From assembly GCF_001647715.1 (NCBI RefSeq), contig NZ_CP015600.1:5084001-5148000 (forward strand): a DNA stretch of 64,000 nt, in the 5' to 3' direction. The number at the start of each line of letters is the position of its first letter. Within the stretch, counting starts at the first letter, position 1. Shown here piece by piece: positions 8,513 through 16,579 of the stretch. The position numbers and the translations under genes were made by a program. The notes beneath the pieces were generated by a model that was not told where the DNA came from, made no database searches, and saw nothing but the letters and a program-made list of their open reading frames with translations. The stretch is from Pseudomonas antarctica. GTDB lineage: Bacteria; Pseudomonadota; Gammaproteobacteria; Pseudomonadales; Pseudomonadaceae.

Positions 8513-9084
8513 TCAAACCCCAGCGCAGGCACCAGGAGTACAGCGTCTTTCTAACGGTCATGCGTCACCTGTTTGTTTTTATCTGTGACGAAATCGAACC
8601 CGTCCGGCTCGTGGCCAGGCGGAGTGATCAGGGTGGGTAAACCCTGAGGTCTTGGCCTTTTGCGTAGGTACGCAAGGGGGTCACAGTAAAACGCGGCGCA
8701 TTGTACACCGCTCGACAGCTTCGGGCCGACCCCGGAAGACGCCTGTGACAATCTGTCAGGCATTCCTTACAGCCTCTCACGCCTCAATCATTGCGCGCCT
8801 TTCTCGTAAATTAATCGTTACAGCACGGAAAATAAGCGTTACAGCCAAGCTTCAACTGTCTGAAAACGGAAAAATGTCAGTGGGAAATTTCCGGTCGTTT
8901 ACCCGCTCCAGTCCGTTGTTTTTTCTGAATAAAAGACAGCGTCAAAAAAACAGAAGAAAAAGTCCAAATGAGACCGTGTCAATAAATATTTTGCATTCCG
9001 AAACACACTCTCCTAGGTTCTTTCACTTGCCAGCGAAGCCCGTTGGCAAGCCGTTCTCAAACAACGTCCTCTAGGAGATACACC
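8513..9084. other. Long non-coding leader region between aroP and the small-peptide gene
   Basis: About 570 bp without a convincing gene. The half nearest the peptide gene is markedly A/T-rich (8920-9010, with runs such as GTCAAAAAAACAG and CAATAAATATTTTGC), unlike the flanking coding DNA. It probably holds the promoter of the peptide gene. It also contains the short palindrome TGACA-ATC-TGTCA (8746-8758). A 140-codon open frame here has atypical composition and no ribosome site and is not called. Confidence 0.5.
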
Positions 9085-9222
9085 ATGCAAGCACTGGAAA
9101 ACGACCTGGAAACCGAACTGCAACTCGACGATTGGTTTGAAGCGCCGACCCATGAGGCCGCCGTTGAAATGATGCAAGCCGATGCCGTTGTGCCGTTTGG
9201 CACCGCGATGTGGCCTTTCTAA
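9085..9222 (+). CDS. 45-residue acidic peptide, candidate modified-peptide (RiPP-like) precursor
   Basis: The frame starts at ATG 9085, 7 bp after a strong AGGAGA, and ends at TAA 9220-9222. The first 30 residues are acidic and amphipathic (MQALENDLETELQLDDWFEA...), like a leader; the last 13 are hydrophobic, DAVVPFGTAMWPF, with Pro-Phe occurring twice (VVPF and MWPF) and ending directly at the stop. A negatively charged leader with a short aromatic C-terminal core is the usual look of ribosomally made, post-translationally modified peptide precursors. The next gene (73 bp away, same strand) encodes an M29-like metallopeptidase. I do not recognise the peptide family; the precursor role is inference from layout and composition. 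Confidence 0.6.
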   Translation: MQALENDLETELQLDDWFEAPTHEAAVEMMQADAVVPFGTAMWPF

Positions 9223-9295
9223 CACCCGGCAGGCATCCGGCAGGTGCTGTGCACGGCACCTGCCCCCTTACCCAAGGCACAGAAGGACACCCGTC

Positions 9296-10255
9296 ATGGA
9301 CAAGGCCCGCGCCGTCGAACACTTTCTCTACTACCTCGCGCACCACCCGGCCCTCAACGGCCTGAGCCGCCCTACCGTGCTACTGGGCCATACCGAACGC
9401 TACGACGCCATCGCCCAGGCAATTACCCACGGCAGTGCCGCCCGATTCAATTTCCAGGTGCAGCGCCTGGACCTGGCCGCCAGCGACACCCTGGCCCAGG
9501 CCATCGAAGCCTGCGACCTGTACCTGTTTCTCTACGATTCCTCGACCCTGCCCAACCCACGCGCCGAAGGCCCGGATTTTATCCGCGCCCTGCAAGGCGT
9601 GATGGCGGAGCACTGGAAGAAATCCCTGCTGTTCAAGGATTACGGCGACTACTTCTACGACACCTTCAGCGTCGAGCCGCAGCGCATTGCCGACCTCAAC
9701 GCCACGCTGATCCGCCGCATGTCCCAAGCCAATGTGCTGAGCTTCACCGACAAACACGGCTCACGCCTTGAAGCGCCGATGAGCAGCATCAAGAAGTGGA
9801 CCAACATCAACGGCGTCGGCAACCACGACCTGGCGCCGGGCGAAATCGCCACCCACAGCGAAGCCATCAATGGCCAGGTGCGGTTTGTCGGCACCTTCCT
9901 CAGCACCATCCCGTTTGCGCGCAAATACGGCGTGCTGCAATCACCGTTGGAACTGTGGATCGAGAATTCGACGATTTGCAGCGTGGCCAGCGACGTGCCG
10001 GGGCTGGCAGAGGATTTCAACAAATACCTGAACGCCAACCCGTCCAACCGGCGTGTGGAGGAGTTGGGGATTGGCACCAATGAAGGGGTCAAGGATTTGT
10101 ATGCGCGCAATGCAGGCTTCGAGGAGCGCCATTGCGGTTTGCACCTGGGGTTGGGCGGTGGCCAGAAAGGCAGCCATCACTTGGACCTGATCTTTGCCAG
10201 CGGGGTGTTGGCGCTGGATGACAAGCCGGTGTTTGACGGGACTTTTGCGTTCTAG
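9296..10255 (+). CDS. M29-like (aminopeptidase T-type) metallopeptidase linked to the small peptide
   Basis: The 319-residue protein resembles the leucyl aminopeptidase T (M29) family in its C-terminal half. Likely metal ligands appear in family order: Glu in LAPGEIATHSEAINGQV (about residue 182), Glu in RRVEELGIGTNEGVKD (about 255), EERHCGLHLGLGGG (about 282), and the His-x-Asp of SHHLDLIF (about 298). The N-terminal half is divergent and the protein is about 80-90 residues shorter than classical M29 enzymes. Start ATG 9296 follows AAGGA by 8 bp. Transcribed with the 45-residue peptide gene just upstream, so it probably trims or otherwise acts on that peptide. No other processing enzyme or exporter is adjacent. 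A non-hydrolytic binding role cannot be excluded. Confidence 0.65.
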   Translation: MDKARAVEHFLYYLAHHPALNGLSRPTVLLGHTERYDAIAQAITHGSAARFNFQVQRLDLAASDTLAQAIEACDLYLFLYDSSTLPNPRAEGPDFIRALQGVMAEHWKKSLLFKDYGDYFYDTFSVEPQRIADLNATLIRRMSQANVLSFTDKHGSRLEAPMSSIKKWTNINGVGNHDLAPGEIATHSEAINGQVRFVGTFLSTIPFARKYGVLQSPLELWIENSTICSVASDVPGLAEDFNKYLNANPSNRRVEELGIGTNEGVKDLYARNAGFEERHCGLHLGLGGGQKGSHHLDLIFASGVLALDDKPVFDGTFAF

Positions 10256-10280
10256 AGCAGCGTCAGAATCACAGAGATCC

Positions 10281-10373
10281 CTGTGGGAGCCGGGCTTGCC
10301 CGCGATGACGGTGGGTCAGCCTATCTATTTGTCGACTGATATACCGCCATCGCAGGCAAGCCAGCTCCCACAG
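10281..10373. repeat. Extragenic palindromic repeat doublet, copy 2
   Basis: CTGTGGGAGCCGGGCTTGCC...CGCAGGCAAGCCAGCTCCCACAG: two inverted GGGAGC/GCTCCC modules about 45 bp apart. It sits just before the convergent terminator at the end of the M29-like gene. Confidence 0.85.
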
Positions 10374-10397
10374 TTGATCGCATTGCAAATTCAGAGC

Positions 10398-10431
10398 AAA
10401 AAAAAACGCCAACCCTAAGGTTGGCGTTTTT
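10398..10431. terminator. Bidirectional terminator between the M29-like gene and rluB
   Basis: Perfect stem AACGCCAACC / GGTTGGCGTT around CTAA, with an A-run on the left and TTTTT on the right, serving both convergent genes. Confidence 0.9.
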
Positions 10432-10445
10432 GTGCAGCACTTACA

Positions 10446-11693
10446 TCACTGCGGCTTCTTGCGACCAAAACCCGGGCGCTGGCCGGAACCGGCCGGGGCG
10501 CCACGGCGCTTGCCCGACGGCTCGTCCGCAACCAGTTTCAGGCCTGGGCGCTTTTTCGGCGCTGGCTTGGCTGGACGCTTGGTGTTGGCGCTGTCGGCTG
10601 GGCGATCGGATGCCGGAGCACCACGGCCTGCTTCACCACGGTTACCGCGACCGCCGGTTGGCGCTTCGCCACGGCCCGCTGGACGCGGTGCGCGTGGAGC
10701 ACGCTCGCCTTCCTGACGGGACGGCGCGGTTGGGCGGCGCTCGCCTTCGATCTGCGGCTCACGGGAGATACGACCGCCGGTGGCCGGTGCATTCAGCGCC
10801 GGGCGCAGGGTACGGGCAACGCGTTCGGTACGGGCCACAGGGCGCGACGATTTACGCTGCATACGCTCAAGCTTGTCTTTGCTCTTGGCGTTCATCTGCG
10901 GCATCGCGACCGGCGTCAGGCCAACTTCAGCGCTGAGGATGTCAACTTCGTACTGGCTCATTTCGCGCCAGCGGCCCATCGGCAGGTCGGAGTTCAAGAA
11001 CACCGGGCCGAAACGCACGCGCTTCAGGCGGCTGACCACCAGGCCCTGGGATTCCCACAGGCGACGTACTTCACGGTTACGGCCTTCCATCACCACGCAG
11101 TGGTACCAGTGGTTGAAACCTTCGCCACCTGGCGCCTGCTTGATGTCGGTGAACTTGGCCGGGCCGTCTTCAAGGACTACGCCGGCTTTCAAGCGCTCGA
11201 TCATCTCGTCATCGACTTCGCCACGTACACGCACCGCGTATTCACGGTCCATCTCGTAGGAAGGGTGCATCAGGCGGTTAGCCAGTTCACCGTCAGTGGT
11301 GAACATCAGCAAGCCGGTGGTGTTGATGTCCAGGCGACCGATGTTGATCCAGCGGCCTTCTTTGGGCTTAGGCATCTTGTCGAACACGGTCGGACGGCCT
11401 TCCGGGTCGTCACGGGTGCAGATCTCGCCATCGGGCTTGTTGTACATGATGACGCGGCGCACCGATTCGGCGGCCTCTTCACGCTTGATGACCTTGCCAT
11501 CAATGGTGATTGCATCGTGCAGGTCGACGCGCTGGCCAAGGGTGGCTTCAACGCCGTTGACCTTGATGCGCTTCTGGGTGATCCAGGCTTCGACGTCGCG
11601 GCGTGAGCCCACGCCGATACGTGCCAGCACCTTTTGCAGTTTTTCACCTGCTGGGCCGATTTCCTGGCTGTCGTTCTGGTCTTGGTCGTTCAT
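10446..11693 (-). CDS. rluB: 23S rRNA pseudouridine synthase RluB
   Basis: The 415-residue protein has an S4 RNA-binding domain (about residues 17-62, LQKVLARIGVGSRRDVEAWI) and an RsuA/RluB-type pseudouridine synthase domain with the catalytic block GRLDINTTGLLMFTTDGELANRLMHP (catalytic Asp in RLD). It converts U2605 of 23S rRNA to pseudouridine. The last ~150 residues are a low-complexity basic tail rich in Arg, Pro, Gly and Ala, common in Pseudomonas RluB and likely an RNA-binding disordered extension. The ATG at 11693 lies 8 bp after GGAGG; a GTG at 11702 is too close to that site. First of a leftward series with the DUF1289 gene upstream. Confidence 0.93.
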   Translation of the reverse strand: MNDQDQNDSQEIGPAGEKLQKVLARIGVGSRRDVEAWITQKRIKVNGVEATLGQRVDLHDAITIDGKVIKREEAAESVRRVIMYNKPDGEICTRDDPEGRPTVFDKMPKPKEGRWINIGRLDINTTGLLMFTTDGELANRLMHPSYEMDREYAVRVRGEVDDEMIERLKAGVVLEDGPAKFTDIKQAPGGEGFNHWYHCVVMEGRNREVRRLWESQGLVVSRLKRVRFGPVFLNSDLPMGRWREMSQYEVDILSAEVGLTPVAMPQMNAKSKDKLERMQRKSSRPVARTERVARTLRPALNAPATGGRISREPQIEGERRPTAPSRQEGERAPRAPRPAGRGEAPTGGRGNRGEAGRGAPASDRPADSANTKRPAKPAPKKRPGLKLVADEPSGKRRGAPAGSGQRPGFGRKKPQ

Positions 11694-11837
11694 CTTAAGC
11701 ACCTCCCGGTGGGTCGATTCAGGCGTGGCCTGAAGAGTGTTGAAAGCGGGGCTTTGGGCGAATACCTCGCCAAAGGGTCGCGAATCATACGCGCATGGCG
11801 CGCGTTGCGCATCAGAGACTAGTCGATTAGGGCGCAG

Positions 11838-12029
11838 TCATTTGCTTTTCCGCCGACCGGTGGCGCCCAGCGCCAGCAGGCGCAGCTCGGCTTCGGCCAA
11901 AACCGTGCGTTTGTCGACCTTGTCGAGTTTCTTCCAGGCGCGGATCTCGCGCTTGCTACGGCCGCAGCCGACGCAGATGTCATCGCTGAACTTGCAGATG
12001 CTGATGCAGGGGTCTTTGGTTGAACTCAT
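11838..12029 (-). CDS. DUF1289 small cysteine-containing protein
   Basis: The 63-residue protein contains the DUF1289 signature: DPCISICKFSDDICVGCGRSKREIRAWKKLD, with four cysteines arranged C-x3-C-x6-C-x2-C. This suggests a small zinc- or Fe-S-binding knuckle. Function is not known. The ATG at 12029 follows a strong GGGAGGA. It lies between rluB and scpB on the same strand, separated from scpB by a palindromic repeat. Confidence 0.85.
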   Translation of the reverse strand: MSSTKDPCISICKFSDDICVGCGRSKREIRAWKKLDKVDKRTVLAEAELRLLALGATGRRKSK

Positions 12030-12055
12030 TTGAATCCTCCCAGGCAACGGGTTTT

Positions 12056-12143
12056 CTGTGGGAGCTGCTCGCCTGCGATGGCGTCACCTCGGTGAAACAC
12101 AAAGACCGAGTCGCCTGTATCGCAGGCAAGCCAGCTCCCACAT
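12056..12143. repeat. Extragenic palindromic repeat doublet, copy 3
   Basis: CTGTGGGAGCTGCTCGCCTGCGATGGCG...ATCGCAGGCAAGCCAGCTCCCACA, between the DUF1289 gene and scpB. It belongs to the GCCTGCGAT subtype. Confidence 0.85.
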
Positions 12144-12155
12144 TTTGACGCGGCG

Positions 12156-13136
12156 TCAGTCTTCGAACTGACGCCGCTCGGCCTCGATGGCCTCAGCCAG
12201 CGCCCGGGCTTCGTCTTCCTCGTCGCTCAACGGCGGTTGTTCGAGGGCGGCGACGGCAGCCAGGAGTTTCTCACGGGCCTCGGCGACACCGAGGATGTCT
12301 TCCTCAGGCTCAGGCTCAGGCTCAACTTCAATGTCGACCTCAGGCCCGGGCTCAGACTCAACTTCAATGTCGACCTCAGGCACCGTTTCAACGTTCACCT
12401 GGGTTTCAGGCTCGGCAGCCCCATCCCGCAACAAGTCGTCGAAGTCGGTCTTGATTCCCTGCTCCATGTCGTCCAATTCCAGCAACAAGGTGTGGAAACT
12501 GGTTTCGTCCTTCGGCTCTTCCGGCTCGGCCGTGGCGTCGGCCAGCTCTTGCAGGCTGGCGGGGACCGGCGCGTCGTCGAAGTCCAGCACCGGGTCCGGC
12601 TCCATCTCGCGCAGCTCAGCCAGCGGCGGCAGGTCGTCGAGGTTTTTCAGGTTGAAATGGTCGAGGAACACTTTGGTGGTGGCGAACATCGCCGGTTTGC
12701 CGGGCACATCGCGGTAACCGACGATACGAATCCACTCGCGCTCCAGCAACGTCTTGACGATATGGCTGTTGACCGCCACGCCGCGCACATCTTCGATTTC
12801 GCCGCGCGTGATCGGCTGGCGATAGGCGATCAGCGCCATGGTCTCGAGCATCGCCCGCGAATAACGCTGCGGGCGCTCTTCCCACAAGCGGCCGACCCAC
12901 GGGGAAAACTTCTCACGGATCTGCAGGCGATAACCCGACGCCACTTCGCGCAGCTCAAAGGCGCGGCCGTCGCAGGACTTGCGCAAAATCTCCAGCGCCT
13001 TCTTGAACACCGGCGGCTCAGGACGTTCAGCCTCTTCAAAGAGTTCGAACAAGCGCTCCAGGGATTGCGGTTTACCCGAGGCCAGGAGAAAGGCTTCCAG
13101 CAACGGGGCCAGTTCGCGGGGTTCAGTCAAATTCAT
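12156..13136 (-). CDS. scpB: Segregation and condensation protein ScpB
   Basis: The first ~185 of 326 residues form two winged-helix domains typical of ScpB (ELAPLLEAFLLASGKPQSLERLFELF; RPQRYSRAMLETMALIAYRQPITRGEIEDVRGVAVNSHIVKTLLEREWI). ScpB dimers join ScpA and SMC to form the condensin that organises and separates the chromosome. The C-terminal ~140 residues are acidic and low complexity, with a duplicated VDIEVEsEPGPEVDIEVEPEPEPE block caused by a 36-bp DNA repeat. Classical ScpB is about 190-200 residues, so this tail is a Pseudomonas-type extension. The gene begins 12 bp after scpA ends, consistent with co-expression in a fixed ratio. Confidence 0.95.
   Translation of the reverse strand: MNLTEPRELAPLLEAFLLASGKPQSLERLFELFEEAERPEPPVFKKALEILRKSCDGRAFELREVASGYRLQIREKFSPWVGRLWEERPQRYSRAMLETMALIAYRQPITRGEIEDVRGVAVNSHIVKTLLEREWIRIVGYRDVPGKPAMFATTKVFLDHFNLKNLDDLPPLAELREMEPDPVLDFDDAPVPASLQELADATAEPEEPKDETSFHTLLLELDDMEQGIKTDFDDLLRDGAAEPETQVNVETVPEVDIEVESEPGPEVDIEVEPEPEPEEDILGVAEAREKLLAAVAALEQPPLSDEEDEARALAEAIEAERRQFED
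12321..12380. repeat. Tandem 36-bp-period repeat inside scpB
   Basis: A 24-bp block starting CTCAACTTCAATGTCGACCT occurs at 12321-12344 and again at 12357-12380, preceded by GGCTCA triplet-like repeats. It encodes the acidic EVDIEVE units of the ScpB tail and is a likely site of length variation between strains. Confidence 0.8.
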
Positions 13137-13148
13137 CGATTCAGCTCT

Positions 13149-13967
13149 TTATTCGGCTCGCGCCCGCACGTGGATAGCCGCAAAAGGCTCATTCTGGACC
13201 AGCTCGACCAAGGACTCCTTGACCAGTTCAAGGATCGCCATAAAGGTCACCACCACCCCCAGGCGCCCTTCTTCTTTGGTAAACAGCTCAACAAACGGCA
13301 CAAAGCCGCCGCCCTTGAGGCGTTCGAGCACATCACTCATACGCTCACGGGTCGACAAGGCCTCGCGGCTGACCTGGTGGCTTTCAAACATGTCGCCACG
13401 GCGCAGCACCTCGGCCATGGACATCAACAACTCCTCCAGGCTGACGTCCGGCAACAACTTGCGCGCCCGGGCTTCCGGGGCGTCGAGCTTGGGCACCACC
13501 ACATCACGGCCAACGCGGCTCAAGCCGTCGATGCCTTCGGCGGCCGCCTTGAAGCGTTCGTACTCCTGCAGGCGGCGGATCAGTTCGGCGCGCGGGTCGT
13601 CTTCTTCCGCTTCGATGGTTTCCGAGCGCGGCAACAGCATGCGCGACTTGATCTCGGCCAGCATGGCGGCCATCACCAGGTATTCAGCGGCCAGCTCCAG
13701 GCGCACCGACTGCATCAGCTCGACATAGCCCATGTATTGGCGAGTGATTTCCGCCACCGGGATGTCGAGGATGTTGATGTTCTGCTTGCGGATCAGGTAC
13801 AGCAGCAAGTCCAGCGGGCCTTCGAAGGCTTCAAGGAAGACCTCCAGTGCATCGGGCGGGATATACAAGTCCAGCGGCATTTCCATGACCGCCTGGCCGT
13901 AGACCATGGCAAATGGCAGTTCCTGCTGGGCACCGGCCTGGCTGTCGACGGTTTCCGCGACCGACAT
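13149..13967 (-). CDS. scpA: Segregation and condensation protein ScpA (kleisin)
   Basis: The 272-residue kleisin carries the ScpA N-terminal signature EVFLEAFEGPLDLLLYLIRKQNINILDIPVAEITRQYMGY (about 42-82) that binds the SMC neck, and a C-terminal winged-helix-like end (FMAILELVKESLVELVQNEPFAAIHVRA) that binds the SMC head. The middle is charged and binds ScpB. It bridges SMC heads in the condensin complex. It directly follows the YciO-type gene (stop TGA adjacent to the ScpA ATG at 13967) and precedes scpB by 12 bp, so the three appear to form one operon with the PHP gene. Confidence 0.95.
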   Translation of the reverse strand: MSVAETVDSQAGAQQELPFAMVYGQAVMEMPLDLYIPPDALEVFLEAFEGPLDLLLYLIRKQNINILDIPVAEITRQYMGYVELMQSVRLELAAEYLVMAAMLAEIKSRMLLPRSETIEAEEDDPRAELIRRLQEYERFKAAAEGIDGLSRVGRDVVVPKLDAPEARARKLLPDVSLEELLMSMAEVLRRGDMFESHQVSREALSTRERMSDVLERLKGGGFVPFVELFTKEEGRLGVVVTFMAILELVKESLVELVQNEPFAAIHVRARAE

Positions 13968-14597
13968 TCAGGCCTCGACCATGAATGGCGTTGGGTCGCC
14001 GCAGCCCACTCGCACCACTTCCGGTTCACCGTCAGCGAGGTTGATCACGGTGGAGGCCTTGTTGCCGCCGTAGCCGCCGTCGATGATCAGGTCGACGTGT
14101 TTTTCCAGCAGGCGGCGCATTTCGTGCGGGTCGTACAGCGGCTCGGTTTCACCGGGCAAGATCAACGACACACTCATCAACGGCTCGCCCAGCTCAGCGA
14201 GCAATGCCAGGGCAATCGGGTGCTCCGGCACCCGCAAGCCGATGGTGCGCTTCTTCGGGTGCAGCAACAGGCGCGGCACTTCGCGGGTGGCATTCAGAAT
14301 GAACGTGTAGGGCCCCGGCGTGTGGGCCTTGAGCAGGCGGAACGTGCCGGTGTCGACCTTGGCGAACAGGCCCAACTGGGACAGGTCGCTGCAGATCAAC
14401 GCGAAGTTGTGGTTCTTGTCGAGGTCACGCAGGCGTCTTACACGCTCTACCGCGCTCTTGTCGCCGATCTGGCAACCAATGGCGTAGGACGAATCCGTTG
14501 GGTAGATCACCACGCCACCGGCGCGAATGATCTCCACGGCCTGTTTGATCAGGCGCGCTTGAGGGTTTTCCGGATGAATCTGGAAGAATTGACTCAC
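13968..14597 (-). CDS. YciO/YrdC-family protein (L-threonylcarbamoyladenylate synthase-like)
   Basis: The 209-residue protein matches YciO through most of its length: SQFFQIHPENPQARLIKQAV, YPTDSSYAIGCQIGDK (the KxR...SxN-type nucleotide pocket region), GPYTFILNATREVPRLLL and TIGLRVPEHPIALALL. YrdC/Sua5 relatives make threonylcarbamoyl-AMP for the t6A base of ANN-decoding tRNAs; YciO is a paralogue whose own activity is weaker or uncertain. GTG 14597 is chosen since the family begins MSQFF at this point and it avoids overlap with the PHP gene; ATG 14636 would add 13 residues. Downstream gene is scpA with no gap. Confidence 0.88.
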   Translation of the reverse strand: MSQFFQIHPENPQARLIKQAVEIIRAGGVVIYPTDSSYAIGCQIGDKSAVERVRRLRDLDKNHNFALICSDLSQLGLFAKVDTGTFRLLKAHTPGPYTFILNATREVPRLLLHPKKRTIGLRVPEHPIALALLAELGEPLMSVSLILPGETEPLYDPHEMRRLLEKHVDLIIDGGYGGNKASTVINLADGEPEVVRVGCGDPTPFMVEA

Positions 14598-14610
14598 GTG
14601 TTCTACCTGT

Positions 14611-15474
14611 TCAGACGGTGGCAATAATGGGGTCATGCTTGAATCGCCCCCACAAAAGCGGCAGGTCGTCCGGGACCTGGCGATATTCGCCAATCTCGGA
14701 CCAGCCGCCTGGGCCATGAAAATCACTGCCGGCGCTGACCAGCAGACCAAATTCGCGCGCAAGAATCGCCAGGCTACCCACCTGTTCGGCGGGTTGATGC
14801 CCGTTGACCACTTCAATTGCGTGGCCGCCCGCTCCAATATAGTCGGCAATCAGCTTGCGGCGCTTGCTGCGGGTGAAATCGTAATGCCAGGGATGCGCCA
14901 GGCTGACCCAGGCCCCGGAGGCTCGCAGGGTCCCGACGGTATCTTCCAGCGTCGGCCAGTGTTGCTTGACGTCGCCCAACTTGCCGGCCCCCAGCCATTT
15001 ACGAAAGGCTTCGGCGCGGTCTTTGACAAAACCTTCACGCACCATCCAATCGGCAAAGTGCGGCCGGGCCGGTGCGTTGCCGCTGTCACCCAGTTCTTGC
15101 TGGATGGCGCGGGCGCCGTCCAGCGCATTGGGCATGCCTTTGAGGCTGAGCTTGCGGCTTATTTCTTCGGACCGCAGCCAGCGGCCATCGTGCAATTGAG
15201 CAATGGCTGCCACTAAAGCCGGGGCGTTTTGATCGAAGCCGTAGCCGAGCACATGAATGGTGGCGCCGCCCCAGGTGCAGGACAATTCCACGCCGTTAAC
15301 CAATTGCATACCCAGGCCATGGGCCGCTTCGCGGGCTTCATCGAGCCCTTCGAGGGTGTCGTGGTCGGTCAACGAAAGGACTCGCACGCCTTTTTCAAAC
15401 GCACGCGCAACCAGTACCGCGGGCGCCAGGGCGCCGTCGGAGGCCGTGCTGTGGCAGTGCAAATCAACATTCAC
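14611..15474 (-). CDS. PHP-domain phosphoesterase (YciV / RNase AM type)
   Basis: The 287-residue protein opens with the PHP metal motif VDLHCHSTASDGAL. It continues with SLTDHDTLEGLDEA, NGVELSCTWGG, SLAHPWHYDFTRSKRRKLI and ends with SAGSDFHGPGG, which supply the His/Asp/Glu ligands of a trinuclear metal site. E. coli YciV (RNase AM) removes nucleotides from 5' ends of RNAs and hydrolyses 3',5'-bisphosphate nucleotides. The GTG at 15474 immediately precedes the conserved NVDLHCHS; a TTG at 15516 would add 14 unconserved residues. First gene of the leftward yciV-yciO-scpA-scpB operon, divergent from yciB with an 87-bp shared promoter region. The same yciV-yciO-yciB neighbourhood is seen near trp genes in enterobacteria. 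Confidence 0.9.
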   Translation of the reverse strand: MNVDLHCHSTASDGALAPAVLVARAFEKGVRVLSLTDHDTLEGLDEAREAAHGLGMQLVNGVELSCTWGGATIHVLGYGFDQNAPALVAAIAQLHDGRWLRSEEISRKLSLKGMPNALDGARAIQQELGDSGNAPARPHFADWMVREGFVKDRAEAFRKWLGAGKLGDVKQHWPTLEDTVGTLRASGAWVSLAHPWHYDFTRSKRRKLIADYIGAGGHAIEVVNGHQPAEQVGSLAILAREFGLLVSAGSDFHGPGGWSEIGEYRQVPDDLPLLWGRFKHDPIIATV

Positions 15475-15561
15475 GGAAGTGTGTAACCTCAAGTCAGCTG
15501 GCGCTTTCGCTACCAAGGATGTTTGTTATTATGCCGCCACATCCAGCTTCTGGCTCTTACT

Positions 15562-16158
15562 GTGAAACAATTCATCGACTTCATCCCGCTGTTGCTGTTT
15601 TTCATCGTTTACAAACTCGACCCCAGGGTCATCGATCTCGCCGGCCATGAGCTGACAATCGGGGGCATCTACAGTGCCACCGCCGTGCTGATCATCAGCT
15701 CGGTAGTGGTCTACGGCGCCATCTTCATCTCCCAGCGCAAACTCGAGAAAAGCCAATGGCTGACCCTGGTTGCCTGCCTGGTCTTCGGCAGCCTGACCCT
15801 GGCCTTCCACAGCGAAACCTTCCTTAAATGGAAAGCCCCGGTGGTGAACTGGCTGTTCGCCCTGGCGTTTATCGGCAGCCATTTCATCGGTGACCGCCTG
15901 TTGATCAAGCGGATCATGGGCCACGCACTGACCCTGCCCGAACCGGTATGGACGCGTTTGAACGTGGCCTGGATCGTGTTTTTCCTGTTCTGCGGCGCCG
16001 CCAACCTGTTCGTGGCCTTTACCTTCCAGGACTACTGGGTCGACTTCAAGGTGTTCGGCAGCCTGGGCATGACCGTCTTGTTCCTGGTCGGCCAGGGTAT
16101 CTACCTGTCGCGCCACCTGCATGACACTGACTCTACTACGCCAAAAACCGAGGACTGA
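15562..16158 (+). CDS. yciB: Inner-membrane septation protein YciB (IspZ)
   Basis: The 198-residue protein starts [18 protein letters not shown], the YciB N-terminal signature, and has five membrane helices, with [21 protein letters not shown] and [29 protein letters not shown] conserved. YciB is implicated in cell-envelope synthesis and division through contacts with elongasome and divisome proteins. GTG 15562 is chosen because the family starts MKQFIDF there; an ATG at 15523 would add 13 residues. The YciI gene starts 2 bp after its stop codon, so the pair is translationally close. Confidence 0.92.
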   Translation: MKQFIDFIPLLLFFIVYKLDPRVIDLAGHELTIGGIYSATAVLIISSVVVYGAIFISQRKLEKSQWLTLVACLVFGSLTLAFHSETFLKWKAPVVNWLFALAFIGSHFIGDRLLIKRIMGHALTLPEPVWTRLNVAWIVFFLFCGAANLFVAFTFQDYWVDFKVFGSLGMTVLFLVGQGIYLSRHLHDTDSTTPKTED

Positions 16159-16159
16159 C

Positions 16160-16459
16160 ATGCTTTACGCCATCATTGCTACCGACGTTGCCAACTCGCT
16201 GGAAAAACGCCTGTCTGTACGCCCGGCTCACGTCGAGCGTCTGAAACAGCTGCAAGCCGAAGGCCGCATCGTACTGGCTGGCCCACATCCGGCAGTGGAC
16301 AGCAATGACCCGGGCGACGCCGGTTTCACCGGCAGCCTGATCGTCGCCGAATTTGCCTCCCTCGCCGACGCCCAGGCCTGGGCCAAAGCCGACCCGTATG
16401 TGGCGGCGGGCGTCTACGCTGACGTGGTGATAAAGCCGTTCAAGCAAGTCCTGCCTTGA
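16160..16459 (+). CDS. yciI: YciI-family protein
   Basis: The 99-residue protein is a ferredoxin-like alpha+beta domain of the YciI family: [45 protein letters not shown], and [22 protein letters not shown] conserved His (PAHVERL) and Asp form a putative active site; YciI proteins are thought to be small dehydrochlorinase-like or regulatory enzymes, with no confirmed substrate. The ATG at 16160 is 7 bp after GAGG inside the end of yciB. A perfect GC-rich hairpin follows within 30 bp and may end the transcript. Confidence 0.9.
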   Translation: MLYAIIATDVANSLEKRLSVRPAHVERLKQLQAEGRIVLAGPHPAVDSNDPGDAGFTGSLIVAEFASLADAQAWAKADPYVAAGVYADVVIKPFKQVLP

Positions 16460-16480
16460 CCTACCGTTCGTGAGCTGGAT

Positions 16481-16507
16481 CGCGCCGAACCAATTGCATT
16501 CGGCGCG
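16481..16507 (+). terminator. GC-rich hairpin after yciI (possible terminator)
   Basis: CGCGCCGAA at 16481-16489 pairs exactly with TTCGGCGCG at 16499-16507 around a 9-nt loop. There is no T tract, so it may be a weak or factor-assisted terminator. Confidence 0.5.
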
Positions 16508-16579
16508 CTCCTAATTGCTCATTATTCTCGGTAACCTGCCGACAACGTTCTGAATATTCGTGTGGAATCAGGAGTTCCG

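Noticed and set aside
8652..9074. 140-codon frame before the small peptide gene
   Set aside because: Basic, Ser/Arg-rich product with no ribosome site and it overlaps the likely promoter region.
12237..14627. A 796-codon open frame antisense to scpB, scpA and the YciO-type gene
   Set aside because: It runs across three clear genes on the other strand and has shadow composition.
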